A stretch of 64,000 nt of DNA from Morganella morganii (GCF_003996855.1 NZ_NRQY01000002.1:592148-656147); one strand, 5' to 3'; numbered from the stretch's first letter, positions 48,286 to 58,436 are shown. Numbers and translations: made by a program. The notes: a model not told the origin generated them from the sequence alone.

Positions 48286-49176
48286 ATGTCTGCACGACAA
48301 GATACATTACACCGGTTCCTGTTTAACAAAAGCGATGTCCGGGGAGAACTGGTCAATGTCTCCGGCACATTGCAGCAAATCCTGGATAACCATCATTATC
48401 CGGAACCAGTCCGCCGCCTGCTCGGTGAACTGCTGGTCTGCACCAGCCTGCTGACCGCGACCCTGAAATTTGAAGGGGATATTACCGTTCAGATCCAGGG
48501 CGACGGCCCGGTCCGTCTCGCCGTCATCAACGGCAACGACCGTCAGCAGATGCGCGGTATCGCCCGTATGAACGGGGATGTACCTGCCGGTGCCGGGTTC
48601 CACGACATGATCGGCAAAGGCTTTATGGTCATCACCATTACACCGCGTCAGGGCGAGCGTTATCAGGGTATTGTGGCGCTGGAAGGGGAAACCCTTGAAG
48701 CCTGTCTGGATGCCTATTTCCGTCAGTCCGAACAGCTGCCGACCAGCCTGTTTGTCCGCGTTGCGGAACACGACGGTAAAATGCAGGCCGCCGGGATGCT
48801 GTTACAGGCACTGCCGGCATCGGCAGAAGCTCGGACCCCGGAAGAAACCCAAAACATGTTCAGCCACCTGATGCAGCTGACCGCCACCATTTCGTCTGAT
48901 GAGCTCTTTACCCTGGATGCCGAAACCATCCTGTACCGCCTCTATCACGAAGAAGAGGTTGTGCTGTATGAACCGGCACCGGTAGCGTTTCATTGTGGTT
49001 GTTCCCGCGAACGCTGCGCAGATACACTGGTAACTCTGCCGGAAGACGATGTTAATCATATTTTGCAGGAAGATGGCAAAATTGATATGGAGTGTGAATA
49101 TTGCGGTACTCATCATATCTTTAATGAACAGGATATTCGTGAAATCCGCAGCCGGAAAAACGCATCTCTTCACTGA
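48286..49176 (+). CDS. hslO: Redox-activated chaperone Hsp33
   Basis: Holding chaperone switched on by oxidation of zinc-bound cysteines. The protein is 296 residues (E. coli 292). The C-terminal redox switch is complete: [10 protein letters not shown] near 233 and [10 protein letters not shown] near 267, i.e. CxC and CxxC. It lies 25 bp after hslR, in the hslRO operon. Confidence 0.96.
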   Translation: MSARQDTLHRFLFNKSDVRGELVNVSGTLQQILDNHHYPEPVRRLLGELLVCTSLLTATLKFEGDITVQIQGDGPVRLAVINGNDRQQMRGIARMNGDVPAGAGFHDMIGKGFMVITITPRQGERYQGIVALEGETLEACLDAYFRQSEQLPTSLFVRVAEHDGKMQAAGMLLQALPASAEARTPEETQNMFSHLMQLTATISSDELFTLDAETILYRLYHEEEVVLYEPAPVAFHCGCSRERCADTLVTLPEDDVNHILQEDGKIDMECEYCGTHHIFNEQDIREIRSRKNASLH

Positions 49177-49199
49177 TTCGTTTTAGCTGACGCAACACC

Positions 49200-49234
49200 A
49201 GGCCGCACCGAGCTTTCCGGATGCGGCCTTTTTG
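49200..49234 (+). terminator. Terminator of hslRO
   Basis: 8-bp stem AGGCCGCA/TGCGGCCT extended by an inner CCG/CGG pair, followed by T-rich sequence, 24 bp past hslO. The remainder of the gap to pckA is AT-rich and holds TATGAT at 49339-49344, a possible -10 without a clear -35. Confidence 0.85.
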
Positions 49235-49378
49235 TTTATTTTTTCTTATGGTATCGAGCCAGCTCACAAAATAAAGCCAAATAAACTCCGGATTTTCATT
49301 TATTTGATAGCAATCGCTGTTAACCAGTCGTAAATAATTATGATATATGGAGATATTCCGACAACCCGGAGGCTTTGG

Positions 49379-50998
49379 ATGAGCGTAAAAACAATGACTG
49401 TGAATGAACTGGAGCAGTATGGTATCCGCGATGCCGCAGAAATAATTTATAACCCGAGTTATGACTTACTCTTTGATGAAGAAACCCGTCCCGGCCTGAC
49501 CGGTTATGAACACGGCGTTGTCACCACCAGCGGAGCAGTGGCGGTGGATACCGGCATTTTCACCGGCCGCTCGCCGAAAGACAAATATCTGGTCAGAGAT
49601 GATCTCACCCGCGATACCGTCTGGTGGGCAGATCAGGGAAAAGGAAAGAATGACAACAAACCGCTGTCACAAGAGACCTGGAACGCGCTGAAAAACCTGA
49701 TCACCCGTCAGCTGTCCGGCAAGCGCCTGTTTGTGGTGGACGCCTTCTGCGGTGCAAATGCCGATACCCGCCTGAAAGTCCGCTTTATTACCGAGGTTGC
49801 CTGGCAGGCTCATTTCGTCAAAAACATGTTTATCCGCCCGGATGAAAGTGAACTGCATAATTTTGAACCGGATTTCATTGTGATGAACGGCGCGAAATGT
49901 GTGAATCCGGACTGGCAGGAACAGGGGCTGAACTCCGAAAACTTTGTGGCATTCAACCTGAGCGAACGCATCCAGCTGATCGGCGGCACCTGGTACGGCG
50001 GTGAGATGAAAAAAGGTATGTTCTCCATCATGAACTACCTGCTGCCGCTACAGGGCATCGCCTCAATGCACTGCTCGGCAAATGTGGGGGAAAAAGGTGA
50101 TGTGGCCATTTTCTTCGGCCTGTCCGGTACCGGTAAAACCACCCTCTCCACCGACCCGAAACGTAAACTGATCGGTGATGATGAACACGGCTGGGATGAT
50201 GACGGTGTCTTTAACTTTGAAGGCGGCTGCTACGCCAAAACCATTAATTTATCCGCGGAAGCCGAGCCGGATATCTATCACGCCATCAGCCGTGATGCTC
50301 TGCTGGAAAACGTAGTTGTCCGCCCTGACGGCAGTGTTGATTTTGATGACGGCAGTAAAACCGAAAATACCCGGGTTTCCTACCCTATCTACCATATTGA
50401 AAACATTGTTAAACCAGTCTCAAAAGCAGGACACGCCAACAATGTGATTTTCCTGACTGCCGATGCCTTCGGCGTACTGCCGCCGGTGGCGGAACTGACA
50501 CCGGAGCAGATGCAGTATCATTTCTTATCCGGATTTACCGCAAAACTGGCCGGTACCGAGCGGGGCGTCACAGAGCCGACACCCACCTTCTCCGCCTGCT
50601 TCGGCGCGGCATTCCTGACATTGCACCCGACACAGTATGCAGATGTGCTGGTAAAACGGATGAAAGCCGCCGGAGCAAAAGCGTATTTAGTGAACACCGG
50701 GTGGAACGGAACAGGAAAACGCATTTCAATTAAGAATACACGTGCTATCATAGACGCCATTCTTAGTGGGGATATTAATAAAGCGGCGAAACATACGCTG
50801 CCGGTCTTTAATCTGGCCATTCCTCACGAACTGCCGGGTGTCGACAGTCATATACTCGACCCGCGCAACACATACGATAATGTGGCGCAGTGGCAGGAAA
50901 AAGCGGAAGACCTTGCGGGACGGTTTATAACTAACTTTGATAAATATACCGACACCCCGGCAGGTCAGGCTCTGATCAGTGCAGGGCCTTCGCTGTAA
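49379..50998 (+). CDS. pckA: Phosphoenolpyruvate carboxykinase (ATP)
   Basis: Gluconeogenic enzyme converting oxaloacetate and ATP to PEP. The protein is 539 residues (E. coli 540). The kinase-1a P-loop [11 protein letters not shown] is near 247-257, and [23 protein letters not shown] carries the metal and kinase-2 residues. The open frame begins at 49340, but the ATG at 49379 has CCGGAGG 6 bases ahead and gives [15 protein letters not shown]. It ends with a terminator. Confidence 0.97.
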   Translation: MSVKTMTVNELEQYGIRDAAEIIYNPSYDLLFDEETRPGLTGYEHGVVTTSGAVAVDTGIFTGRSPKDKYLVRDDLTRDTVWWADQGKGKNDNKPLSQETWNALKNLITRQLSGKRLFVVDAFCGANADTRLKVRFITEVAWQAHFVKNMFIRPDESELHNFEPDFIVMNGAKCVNPDWQEQGLNSENFVAFNLSERIQLIGGTWYGGEMKKGMFSIMNYLLPLQGIASMHCSANVGEKGDVAIFFGLSGTGKTTLSTDPKRKLIGDDEHGWDDDGVFNFEGGCYAKTINLSAEAEPDIYHAISRDALLENVVVRPDGSVDFDDGSKTENTRVSYPIYHIENIVKPVSKAGHANNVIFLTADAFGVLPPVAELTPEQMQYHFLSGFTAKLAGTERGVTEPTPTFSACFGAAFLTLHPTQYADVLVKRMKAAGAKAYLVNTGWNGTGKRISIKNTRAIIDAILSGDINKAAKHTLPVFNLAIPHELPGVDSHILDPRNTYDNVAQWQEKAEDLAGRFITNFDKYTDTPAGQALISAGPSL

Positions 50999-51033
50999 CC
51001 GGATAACAAGAAAAGTAGTGTGAGCAACACAGT

Positions 51034-51067
51034 AGCCCCGGGTCAGATGATCCGGGGCTTTCTGTTT
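51034..51067 (+). terminator. Terminator of pckA
   Basis: 8-bp stem AGCCCCGG/CCGGGGCT, 10-base loop, then TTCTGTTTT. It ends where the facing gene yhhW stops. Confidence 0.85.
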
Positions 51068-51765
51068 TATTGTGCAGGCGGCAGGTCAAACAGCAGAATT
51101 TCACTGTCTTCCGCGGCTTTCAGGCTGATTAACGACTCATCCCATACGGCCACACCGTCACTGGTTTTCACTGTCTGGCCATTCACGGTTAATTCACCTT
51201 TCACCACCTGAATCCAGACCATCCGTCCGCTCTGAGGCTGATAGTCACCCTCTTCACCGGCGGCCAGTGTCCGGCGCCACAGTGTCATGTCCTGGAATAC
51301 TTTCAGCGAACCGTCACGGGCATCCGGGGAAAGCACCAGCTGATATCCGTTTGCCGCATCAAACCGGCGTTGCTCATAACGCGGGGTCAGACCGGTTTTT
51401 TCAGGGATAATCCAGATCTGATACAGATGCAGCGGATTATCATTACTCGGGTTATATTCCGAGTGGCGAATCCCGGTTCCGGCGCTCATAATCTGGAACT
51501 CACCGGCAGGTACCTGCTCTTTATTTCCCATGCTGTCCTGATGCTCTACCGCACCATCCAGCACATAGGTCAGAATTTCCATATCTTTATGCGGATGGGT
51601 GCCGAAGCCCTGGCCTTCCGCAATAAAGTCTTCATTAATGACCCGCAGGGCGGAAAAGCCCATAAAGTTACGGTCATAATAATCGGCAAACGAAAAAGTG
51701 TGCCGGGAGTCGAGCCAGCCGTGGTTGGCATGACCACGTTCATTTGCAGGGCGTACATAGATCAT
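51067..51765 (-). CDS. yhhW: Pirin-family protein YhhW (quercetin 2,3-dioxygenase type)
   Basis: Bicupin metal-binding protein, 232 residues (E. coli 231). The N-terminal cupin's metal ligands are in GTHPHKDMEIL near 55-65 and GTGIRHSEYN near 97-106. The ATG at 51765, after GAGGAG, gives MIYVRPANERGHANHG; 51780 is less likely. In E. coli it lies next to the ryhB region, as here. A physiological substrate is not known. Confidence 0.92.
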   Translation of the reverse strand: MIYVRPANERGHANHGWLDSRHTFSFADYYDRNFMGFSALRVINEDFIAEGQGFGTHPHKDMEILTYVLDGAVEHQDSMGNKEQVPAGEFQIMSAGTGIRHSEYNPSNDNPLHLYQIWIIPEKTGLTPRYEQRRFDAANGYQLVLSPDARDGSLKVFQDMTLWRRTLAAGEEGDYQPQSGRMVWIQVVKGELTVNGQTVKTSDGVAVWDESLISLKAAEDSEILLFDLPPAQ

Positions 51766-51900
51766 AATTTTTCTCCTCAATCAGATGAGGTTAAGTTTAC
51801 GTCCTGCCGGTAATTTCACCAGTAGCCGGGTTTAACGCAAGGATTCAAAAAATTTGAATAAGTGCAGCATCAAACCATCTTCTTTCAGATTCGGGCGGCG

Positions 51901-51996
51901 GGATAACCGGCAAAGCGGAAAGTCGCTGACACGTCCCTGTCCGCTCGGATCGCGCCATCCATGGCGCTTTACGCTTTCCTTTTTTTGCCGGTTAAC
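51901..51996. repeat. Palindromic intergenic element
   Basis: Outer arms TAACCGGC (51904-51911) and GCCGGTTA (51987-51994), then GGAAAG/CTTTCC inside them, and a central hairpin GCGCCAT-CC-ATGGCGC (51952-51967). The whole, about 95 bp, can fold into one long imperfect stem. It lies in the yhhW-yhiN gap and looks like a small dispersed repeat rather than a terminator, but this window has only one copy. Confidence 0.6.
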
Positions 51997-52070
51997 CCCT
52001 CATGTACTTCAACTCTGTTAAAAACAGAAAAATTAATCTGCTAAATCATCCGGTTTGTGGCAAGGCTGCG

Positions 52071-52196
52071 TTTCCCCGACGCCATTCGTGTTGCAGGAAG
52101 GCGGCGACGCAGTGAATCCCCGGGAGCATACATCAGTATGTGACCGGGGTGAGCGAGGAAAGCCAACGCACCTGCGGCGCGAATGGCCCTGGGGAA
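52071..52196. repeat. ERIC repeat (intergenic repeat unit)
   Basis: The core GTGAATCCCCGGGAGC, followed by a palindrome around ACATCAGTATGT and GACCGGGGTGAGCGAGG, matches the enterobacterial repetitive intergenic consensus, as does the flanking GCCAACGCACCTGC. Ends pair: CCATTCG (52082) with CGAATGG (52180) and CCCC with GGGG outside. The length of about 126 bp is that of a full ERIC element. Confidence 0.93.
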
Positions 52197-52204
52197 AAAA
52201 GGGG

Positions 52205-52301
52205 AAAAAAAAGCCAGCACTGGGCTGGCTAAATAAACACTGGAAGCAATGTGAGCAATGTCGTTCTTTCATCTGAACCCTGAAGGTGGTCATCTGAAAG
52301 T
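52205..52301 (-). ncRNA. ryhB: Small RNA RyhB
   Basis: Fur-controlled Hfq-dependent small RNA that silences iron-using proteins when iron is low. On the minus strand positions 52262-52240 carry the 23-base core of E. coli RyhB (ACATTGCTCACATTGCTTCC), identical as far as I recall it. It ends in the RyhB-type terminator AGCCAG/CTGGCT (52230-52212) and eight T. A Fur box covers the promoter. The place next to yhhW is also that of E. coli ryhB. The 5' end is predicted from the -10 box, giving about 97 nt (E. coli 90). The upstream half is less conserved. Confidence 0.93.
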
Positions 52302-52307
52302 GATTTG

Positions 52308-52337
52308 ATGATAATGGTTCTCAGTATCATTTGTAAA
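52308..52337 (-). promoter_or_regulatory. ryhB promoter with Fur box
   Basis: GATAATGGTTCTCAGTATC at 52310-52328 matches 15 of 19 Fur consensus bases. On the minus strand it covers -10 TATCAT (52313-52308) with a candidate -35 TTTACA 18 bp upstream. Fur bound there would block transcription when iron is plentiful. The rest of the gap to yhiN (52338-52443) is AT-rich with nothing I can name. Confidence 0.82.
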
Positions 52338-52443
52338 GCACTTTTTGCTCAATATTTCATATAATCACTGATGTTTTCTGTTAACCCACTGATACCGTGA
52401 TTTATTTTAATAAAATTAAATAATTCCATAGGGTTATCATGGA

Positions 52444-53646
52444 TTAGGCATCCGGCGAAAACGGCAGTGCCTGCGCACATGCCCACGCTGAACTCCACGC
52501 CCACTGGAAGTTATAACCGCCGAGCCAGCCGGTCACATCCGTCACTTCGCCGATAAAATAGAGTCCCGGCACATCACGTGCCTTCATGGTTTTGGAGGAA
52601 AGCGCCTGAGTGTCCACGCCGCCGAGAGTGACTTCAGCTGTTCGGTAACCTTCTGTTCCGTTCGGCTGCACCTGCCAGTTCTTTAATTTTTCGGTGATTT
52701 CCTGCTGCGCGGCTTTGGATAACTGGTTCAGCGCGGTATCCGGCAGGTCACCGGTTGCCTGTAAACACTCCGTCAGCCGTTTTGGTAACAGTTTCGCCAG
52801 TGCATTACGCAGGCTCAGATTCGGGTGTTTTTCCCGTTGCACGGAGAAGAACTCCGCCAGATCAGTGCCCGGAAGTAAGTTAATGCTCACATACTCCCCG
52901 AGATGCCAGTAACTGGAGATTTGCAGAATCGCAGGGCCGGACAGGCCGCGATGGGTAAATAAGATATTTTCCGCGAAGCGGGTGCCATCCTGTGCGGTGA
53001 CGGTGGCGGGTACCGCCACACCGGACAGCGTCTGTAATGCTTCCAGCAGCGGTTTATGCAGCGTGAAAGGCACCAGTGCGGCACGGGTCGGCAATACCGG
53101 CAGGCCGAACTGCTCCGCGAGACGGTAACCCAGCGGAGTCGCACCCAGTCCCGGCATCGATAACCCGCCGCTGGCCACCACAAGTGAGTGAGCACTCACA
53201 ACCTTTCCGTTCACAGTCACACAGAAATCGTTGCCCTGTTTCTGCACTTCCGTCACTTCACTGCGCAGTCGGATAACCACGTTCCCCTGTTCACACTCCG
53301 CCAGCAGGAGATCAACAATCTGCTGTGCGGAATCATCACAGAAAAGCTGACCGAGCGTTTTTTCGTGATACGCAATCTGATATTTCTGCACCAGGGCAAT
53401 AAAATCCCACTGTGTATAGCGGGCAAGCGCTGACTTACAAAAATGCGGGTTTTTACTCAGATACGCCGCCGGTTCGGTATAAAGATTGGTAAAATTACAG
53501 CGCCCGCCCCCGGACATCAGGATTTTCCGTCCGGCTTTTTTGCCGTTATCCAGCACCAGCACCCGCAGTCCGCGCTGCCCTGCCTGCGCGGCACAGAACA
53601 GCCCGGCGGCACCCGCACCTATTACAATAGTGTCAAACTTTTCCAA
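52444..53646 (-). CDS. yhiN: HI0933-family flavoprotein YhiN
   Basis: FAD-dependent putative oxidoreductase, 400 residues as in E. coli. N-terminal dinucleotide fold IVIGAGAAGLFCAAQAG at 7-23, MSGGGRCNFTN near 45-55, and a C-terminal GGVDTQALSSKTM and GYNFQWAWSSAW near the end that closes the FAD site. The reaction is unknown. It is divergent from pitA (253-bp gap). Confidence 0.9.
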   Translation of the reverse strand: MEKFDTIVIGAGAAGLFCAAQAGQRGLRVLVLDNGKKAGRKILMSGGGRCNFTNLYTEPAAYLSKNPHFCKSALARYTQWDFIALVQKYQIAYHEKTLGQLFCDDSAQQIVDLLLAECEQGNVVIRLRSEVTEVQKQGNDFCVTVNGKVVSAHSLVVASGGLSMPGLGATPLGYRLAEQFGLPVLPTRAALVPFTLHKPLLEALQTLSGVAVPATVTAQDGTRFAENILFTHRGLSGPAILQISSYWHLGEYVSINLLPGTDLAEFFSVQREKHPNLSLRNALAKLLPKRLTECLQATGDLPDTALNQLSKAAQQEITEKLKNWQVQPNGTEGYRTAEVTLGGVDTQALSSKTMKARDVPGLYFIGEVTDVTGWLGGYNFQWAWSSAWACAQALPFSPDA

Positions 53647-53899
53647 AATAGTGTTCTCTGTGTCTTTAAATGTGGAGAAATTCCGATAAATGTCTTAAAT
53701 TTGTCATGATGATTAAATCGGGTCTGAAATTTATTATTTTCAATAAAGGAGTCTAATCCGATGATATACAAGGATTAATAATTCCTTAAGCTGATTTGGT
53801 AAAGGTATCAAATCAAAAAAAGGCCATATTTCACTTCCCCGTGACGCATTTGTCGCTGATAATGCGCCGCGTTCATGTCCAACAACTGGCTTAACGTCT

Positions 53900-55390
53900 A
53901 TGCTACATCTATTTACAGGCTTGGAATTTCACACCGGCCTTTTATTAGTACTGGCACTAATCTTTGTGCTGTTTTACGAAGCCATTAACGGCTTCCATGA
54001 TACCGCAAACGCGGTAGCAACTGTTATCTATACCCGTGCAATGCGCGCGCAGCTTGCTGTCGTCATGGCGGGTGTGTTTAACTTCCTCGGGGTACTGCTC
54101 GGCGGTCTGAGCGTGGCGTATGCGATCGTGCATCTTTTGCCCACGGACTTACTGCTGAATGTCAGTTCGGCCCATGGTCTTGCCATGGTCTTTTCCCTGC
54201 TTCTCGCCGCTATCATCTGGAACCTGGGCACCTGGTACTTCGGTATCCCAGCCTCAAGTTCTCATACCCTGATCGGCGCCATTATCGGGATCGGCCTGAC
54301 CAACGCAATTGTGACCAACAGTTCCGTGGTTGATGCGCTGAATATTCCGAAAATGATCAGTATTTTCCTTTCTCTGATTCTGTCACCGCTGGTCGGCCTG
54401 GTGATTGCCGGATTAATGATCTGGTTCCTGCGCCGCTACTGGAGCGGCACGAAGAAACGCCGCCGTATCCACTTAACACCGGCAGAACGTGAGAAAAAAG
54501 ACGGCAAACGCAAACCGCCTTTCTGGACGCGTACCGCCCTTATCCTTTCCGCAGTCGGCGTCAGTTTCTCACACGGCGCAAACGACGGGCAGAAAGGTAT
54601 CGGTCTGATTATGCTGGTTCTGATTGGTGTGGCACCTGCCGGCTTTATGGTGAATATGAATTCCAGTGATTACGAAATCGCCCGTACGCGCGACGCCGTG
54701 ATCAACCTGGAGCAGTATTACACCACCCACAGGGAAGCACTGGCGCACGCTATTGAGCTGACACCGGCACTGAGCACCGAGAATACCGTTCTCAATGAAC
54801 AGTTCCACTGTGACAGTTCGCGTACCGGTATCGTATTGAGACAGGCTCAGGATCTGCTCGGTAATATTCATACCTATGATGATTTATTACCGGAACAGCG
54901 CAGCCAGATGCGCCGTCTGCTGATGTGTATTTCGGATACCGCTGCGGAAGTGGCGAAATTACCGGAAACCAAACCGGAAGACGCACGTTTCCTGAAACGT
55001 CTGTCCAATGACCTGCTGAATACTGTTGAGTATGCACCTATCTGGATCATCATTTCTGTCGCGCTGGCGCTCTCTCTGGGCACCATGTTCGGCTGGAAAC
55101 GTGTTGCTGTGACTATCGGTGAGAAAATCGGTAAGAAAGGCATGACATACGCCCAGGGCGTGTCTGCGCAGGTCACTGCGGCCGTCTCCATTGGTGTGGC
55201 AAGTTATACCGGGATGCCGGTGTCCACCACCCAGGTGCTCTCCTCTGCGGTGGCAGGTACGATGATTGTTGACGGTGGTGGTGTTCAGTCCAAAACCATC
55301 AAAAACATCATGCTGGCCTGGATTCTGACACTGCCGGTATCCATCGTGCTGTCCGGCGCACTCTACTGGATCTCTCTGCAAATCATCTGA
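53900..55390 (+). CDS. pitA: Low-affinity phosphate transporter PitA
   Basis: Inner-membrane proton symporter for metal-phosphate, 496 residues (E. coli 499). The duplicated PiT signature is present: [16 protein letters not shown] near 27-42 and [16 protein letters not shown] near 221-236. The large central cytoplasmic loop is at about 255-380. It is followed by a bidirectional terminator and the usual neighbour uspB. Confidence 0.95.
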   Translation: MLHLFTGLEFHTGLLLVLALIFVLFYEAINGFHDTANAVATVIYTRAMRAQLAVVMAGVFNFLGVLLGGLSVAYAIVHLLPTDLLLNVSSAHGLAMVFSLLLAAIIWNLGTWYFGIPASSSHTLIGAIIGIGLTNAIVTNSSVVDALNIPKMISIFLSLILSPLVGLVIAGLMIWFLRRYWSGTKKRRRIHLTPAEREKKDGKRKPPFWTRTALILSAVGVSFSHGANDGQKGIGLIMLVLIGVAPAGFMVNMNSSDYEIARTRDAVINLEQYYTTHREALAHAIELTPALSTENTVLNEQFHCDSSRTGIVLRQAQDLLGNIHTYDDLLPEQRSQMRRLLMCISDTAAEVAKLPETKPEDARFLKRLSNDLLNTVEYAPIWIIISVALALSLGTMFGWKRVAVTIGEKIGKKGMTYAQGVSAQVTAAVSIGVASYTGMPVSTTQVLSSAVAGTMIVDGGGVQSKTIKNIMLAWILTLPVSIVLSGALYWISLQII

Positions 55391-55416
55391 TCGCAGATTG
55401 CTGTCCTCTGAAACTG

Positions 55417-55448
55417 AAAAGCCTGACACGTGTGTCAGGCTTTTTTTT
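55417..55448. terminator. Bidirectional terminator between pitA and uspB
   Basis: 12-bp stem AAAAGCCTGACA with its complement, loop CGTG, with A- and T-runs on both sides. Confidence 0.93.
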
Positions 55449-55463
55449 GCACCCTGATATCGC

Positions 55464-55799
55464 TTACGGCCAGATAATCATCATCAGCAGTGAGGCAATG
55501 ACAATGCCGCATATCGCACTGATCATGGTGAACTGACGGCGGATACGTTCACAGCGTAAAACCACTTCAGGATCATGATGAGTGAGATATTCCCGCTGGT
55601 TGATATAGCGGATAAGGCGCAGCTGTTTCTGCCACTGAGTGTGGTCAGTAAACGCATTATTGCCGCCGACAGCATGGTAAAGCAGCGGATCGCTGTCACG
55701 CAGGACAGAGAGTAATGCCCGGGTGGATGAATAAAACCGGATCATGTTAATCAGACAAAGAAAGCATAACGCCCAGAACAGTGTAGGTATACTGAACAT
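55464..55799 (-). CDS. uspB: Universal stress protein B
   Basis: Two-helix inner-membrane protein, 111 residues as in E. coli, with helices about 3-20 and 90-110 and MFSIPTLFWALCFLCLIN at the start. It is sigma-S-dependent in E. coli and linked to ethanol resistance; mechanism unknown. AGGAGT precedes the ATG. It is divergent from uspA. Confidence 0.93.
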   Translation of the reverse strand: MFSIPTLFWALCFLCLINMIRFYSSTRALLSVLRDSDPLLYHAVGGNNAFTDHTQWQKQLRLIRYINQREYLTHHDPEVVLRCERIRRQFTMISAICGIVIASLLMMIIWP

Positions 55800-56164
55800 A
55801 ATCCACTCCTTAAACTATCTGCGGAGAAGGAACCGGTGATATCAGTGTCTATCACATCATACTGATAGCATTTTATGTATTCAGTATGAACAATGCTGTG
55901 AAGTTCCACAAACTCCCGCATTCTTTCATGATGCAATTTAATAGTTCAGCCTCCTGAAAATATCTGTTTTGTCGCTTTCATCCTTGTGGGAAGTACGCAG
56001 ACTGGTATATCTTATAAATCAGACATTCTCTGCTGCATGATAAAAGCATTAAGTTGTGATCCGTATTACACTCTTTAATGATATTAAGCAGTTATAGTTA
56101 TTCATAAAGGATAACGGCGCAAGCCCTGCCAACCCCTTAACCCTTTGAACGGAAGGAGTTTCTT
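55800..56164. promoter_or_regulatory. Control region between uspB and uspA
   Basis: 365 bp with no gene. It holds a 9-bp inverted repeat, TCATACTGA (55857-55865) and TCAGTATGA (55881-55889), close to uspB, of operator type but not assigned. Promoters for both genes must lie here; I could not place them surely. Confidence 0.45.
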
Positions 56165-56602
56165 ATGGCATATAAACATATTCTGGTCGCAGTCGATCTT
56201 TCGCCTGAAAGTGAAGTACTGGTAAGCAAAGCGGTTTCTATGGCAAAACCTTACGACGCCAAAGTTTCTCTGATCCACGTTGATGTCAATTACTCTGACT
56301 TATACACCGGACTTATCGATGTAAACCTGGGTGATATGCAGCAACGCATTACTGAAGAAACCAGTAATTCACTGAAAAATCTGGCAAAAAACTCTGGTTA
56401 TGAGATTCAGGAAATGCTCAGCGGCAGCGGTGATCTCGGCCAGGTATTAGTCGATGCCATCAGAAAATATGATATGGATCTGGTTGTCTGCGGACACCAC
56501 CAGGATTTCTGGAGCAAGCTGATGTCCTCTGCCCGTCAGCTGATTAACACCGTTCATGTCGATATGTTAATTGTTCCGCTGCGGGATGATGATAACGCAT
56601 AA
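56165..56602 (+). CDS. uspA: Universal stress protein A
   Basis: Cytoplasmic stress protein, 145 residues (E. coli 144), one Usp domain starting [19 protein letters not shown]. The E. coli-type UspA lacks a full ATP-binding GxxG-S/T motif, as here ([19 protein letters not shown]). GGAAGGAG lies before the ATG. A terminator follows. Confidence 0.96.
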   Translation: MAYKHILVAVDLSPESEVLVSKAVSMAKPYDAKVSLIHVDVNYSDLYTGLIDVNLGDMQQRITEETSNSLKNLAKNSGYEIQEMLSGSGDLGQVLVDAIRKYDMDLVVCGHHQDFWSKLMSSARQLINTVHVDMLIVPLRDDDNA

Positions 56603-56628
56603 TCATCTGCTGAAAAATTATTCATCTG

Positions 56629-56657
56629 AAATGCCTGCTTATGCAGGCATTTTTTTG
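56629..56657 (+). terminator. Terminator of uspA
   Basis: 10-bp stem AAATGCCTGC/GCAGGCATTT, loop TTAT, T-run, 26 bp past the stop. Confidence 0.93.
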
Positions 56658-56968
56658 GCTGAAAATACGGCAGCCGGATCGGTGAAAAAGGCCGTCAATG
56701 AATTTTTTTTGTTATATATGAAAAAAATAGCTTGAAAACAGGATATAAACAAGAGATAAATTCAAGTGGTAAATGCAAACACATCTCACATTATTCGAAA
56801 AATAAAACAAAAATGTTCGGGATACCTCACAAAGTAACGTAACCCGAGATCATTCGTGTCACAGATATGCCGTACGCAGGAATATTCCGGAGAACCTGCC
56901 CCGGGAGACAAGTGTGGCCTGCATAACTGCTGCATGAATGAGAAGGGCATGACAGACAGGAAATCAAC
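56658..56968. promoter_or_regulatory. Leader region of gdhA
   Basis: 311 bp, AT-rich up to about 56830, then more GC-rich with GCAGG...CCTGC (56877-56900) as a weak inverted repeat. GACAGGAAA before the ATG is the ribosome site. I see no firm promoter box, nitrogen-regulator site or open frame. Confidence 0.4.
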
Positions 56969-58309
56969 ATGAGTAACTTTATCTCTTTGGAATCGTTTCT
57001 GGAAAGTGTTCAGCGCCGTGACCCGTCACAGCCGGAATTCCTCCAGGCCGTGCGCGAAGTTTTCTCCACACTGTGGCCGTTCCTTGAAAAGAATCCGCAG
57101 TACCGCGATCAGAACCTGCTCGCCCGCTTTGTTGAGCCGGAGCGTGTGATTCAGTTCCGGGTGACCTGGGTTGACGATCAGGGTCAGGTGCAGGTAAACC
57201 GCGCATGGCGTGTGCAGTTCAGCTCAGCCATCGGCCCGTTCAAGGGTGGTATGCGCTTCCATCCGTCCGTGAACCTCTCCATCCTCAAATTCCTCGGCTT
57301 TGAACAGACACTGAAAAATGCCCTGACCACACTGCCGATGGGCGGCGGGAAAGGCGGCTCTGACTTTGATCCGAAAGGTAAAAGCCAGGGTGAAGTGATG
57401 CGTTTCTGCCAGGCACTGATGACCGAACTGTACCGTCATCTGGGTGCGGATACGGATGTCCCTGCGGGTGATATCGGTGTCGGCGGCCGTGAAGTCGGCT
57501 ACATGGCGGGGATGATGAAAAAATTGTCCAACAACACCGCGTGTGTGTTTACCGGCAAAGGGCTCTCTTTCGGCGGCAGTCTGATCCGTCCGGAAGCCAC
57601 CGGTTACGGGCTGGTTTACTTCACTCAGGCCATGCTGGAACGTCACGGGATGAGCTTCGACGGTATGCGTGTTGCGGTTTCCGGCTCCGGTAACGTGGCG
57701 CAGTACACTATCGAAAAATGTCTGTCGCTGGGTGCAAAAGTGGTCACCGCGTCTGACTCCTCCGGTACTGTCGTCGATGAAGATGGTTTCACCGCCGAAA
57801 AACTGGCGCGCCTGACCGAAATCAAAGACCGTTACGGCCGTGTGGAAGAGTATGCGAAAGAGTTCGGCCTGGTATATCTGAAAGGTCAGACCCCGTGGGC
57901 TGTACCGGTGGATATCGCCCTGCCGTGCGCCACTCAGAATGAGCTGGATCTGGCAGATGCTGAAGTGCTGATCAAAAACGGCGTTAAAGCGGTGGCAGAA
58001 GGCGCAAACATGCCGACGACTATCCCGGCAACTGATGCCTTTCTGGCCGCAAATGTTCTGTTTGCACCGGGCAAAGCAGCGAATGCGGGCGGCGTGGCAA
58101 CATCCGGTCTGGAAATGTCACAAAACTCTGTCCGTCTCGGCTGGAAACGTGACGTGGTGGATGAGCGTCTGCATCACATCATGCTGGATATCCATAATGC
58201 GTGCGTTGAGTACGGCAGTGAGGAAAAACAGACCAACTATGTGCAGGGTGCGAATATCGCCGGCTTTGTGAAAGTCGCTGATGCCATGCTGGCGCAGGGT
58301 GTGCTGTAA
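56969..58309 (+). CDS. gdhA: NADP-specific glutamate dehydrogenase
   Basis: Hexameric enzyme making glutamate from 2-oxoglutarate, ammonia and NADPH. The protein is 446 residues (E. coli 447). The glutamate-site motif is PMGGGKGGSDFDPKGKS with catalytic Lys128; the nucleotide fold is VAVSGSGNVAQYTIEKC near 231. It lies where E. coli has dtpB, between uspA and rsmJ. No terminator is clear in the 127-bp gap to rsmJ. Confidence 0.96.
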   Translation: MSNFISLESFLESVQRRDPSQPEFLQAVREVFSTLWPFLEKNPQYRDQNLLARFVEPERVIQFRVTWVDDQGQVQVNRAWRVQFSSAIGPFKGGMRFHPSVNLSILKFLGFEQTLKNALTTLPMGGGKGGSDFDPKGKSQGEVMRFCQALMTELYRHLGADTDVPAGDIGVGGREVGYMAGMMKKLSNNTACVFTGKGLSFGGSLIRPEATGYGLVYFTQAMLERHGMSFDGMRVAVSGSGNVAQYTIEKCLSLGAKVVTASDSSGTVVDEDGFTAEKLARLTEIKDRYGRVEEYAKEFGLVYLKGQTPWAVPVDIALPCATQNELDLADAEVLIKNGVKAVAEGANMPTTIPATDAFLAANVLFAPGKAANAGGVATSGLEMSQNSVRLGWKRDVVDERLHHIMLDIHNACVEYGSEEKQTNYVQGANIAGFVKVADAMLAQGVL

Positions 58310-58436
58310 GTCGTTAAACTGTTACTGAACAATGTCACAGTGTCGAAGGGGGTATGACAAGCGTTACGGAAGTCTCACTTGTTGCCCCTTCGCGAAACGG
58401 GAACTGCCCTGTCCCCTTTTCAGATATTATTCAGTG

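Noticed and set aside
52033..52293. Open frames on both strands (52033-52293 and 52055-52276)
   Set aside because: They run through the ERIC palindrome and RyhB, with no ribosome site or protein-like composition.
56910..56935. Sigma-54 promoter before gdhA (TGG...TGC)
   Set aside because: GG and GC are separated by 11 bases, not 10, which sigma-54 rarely tolerates.
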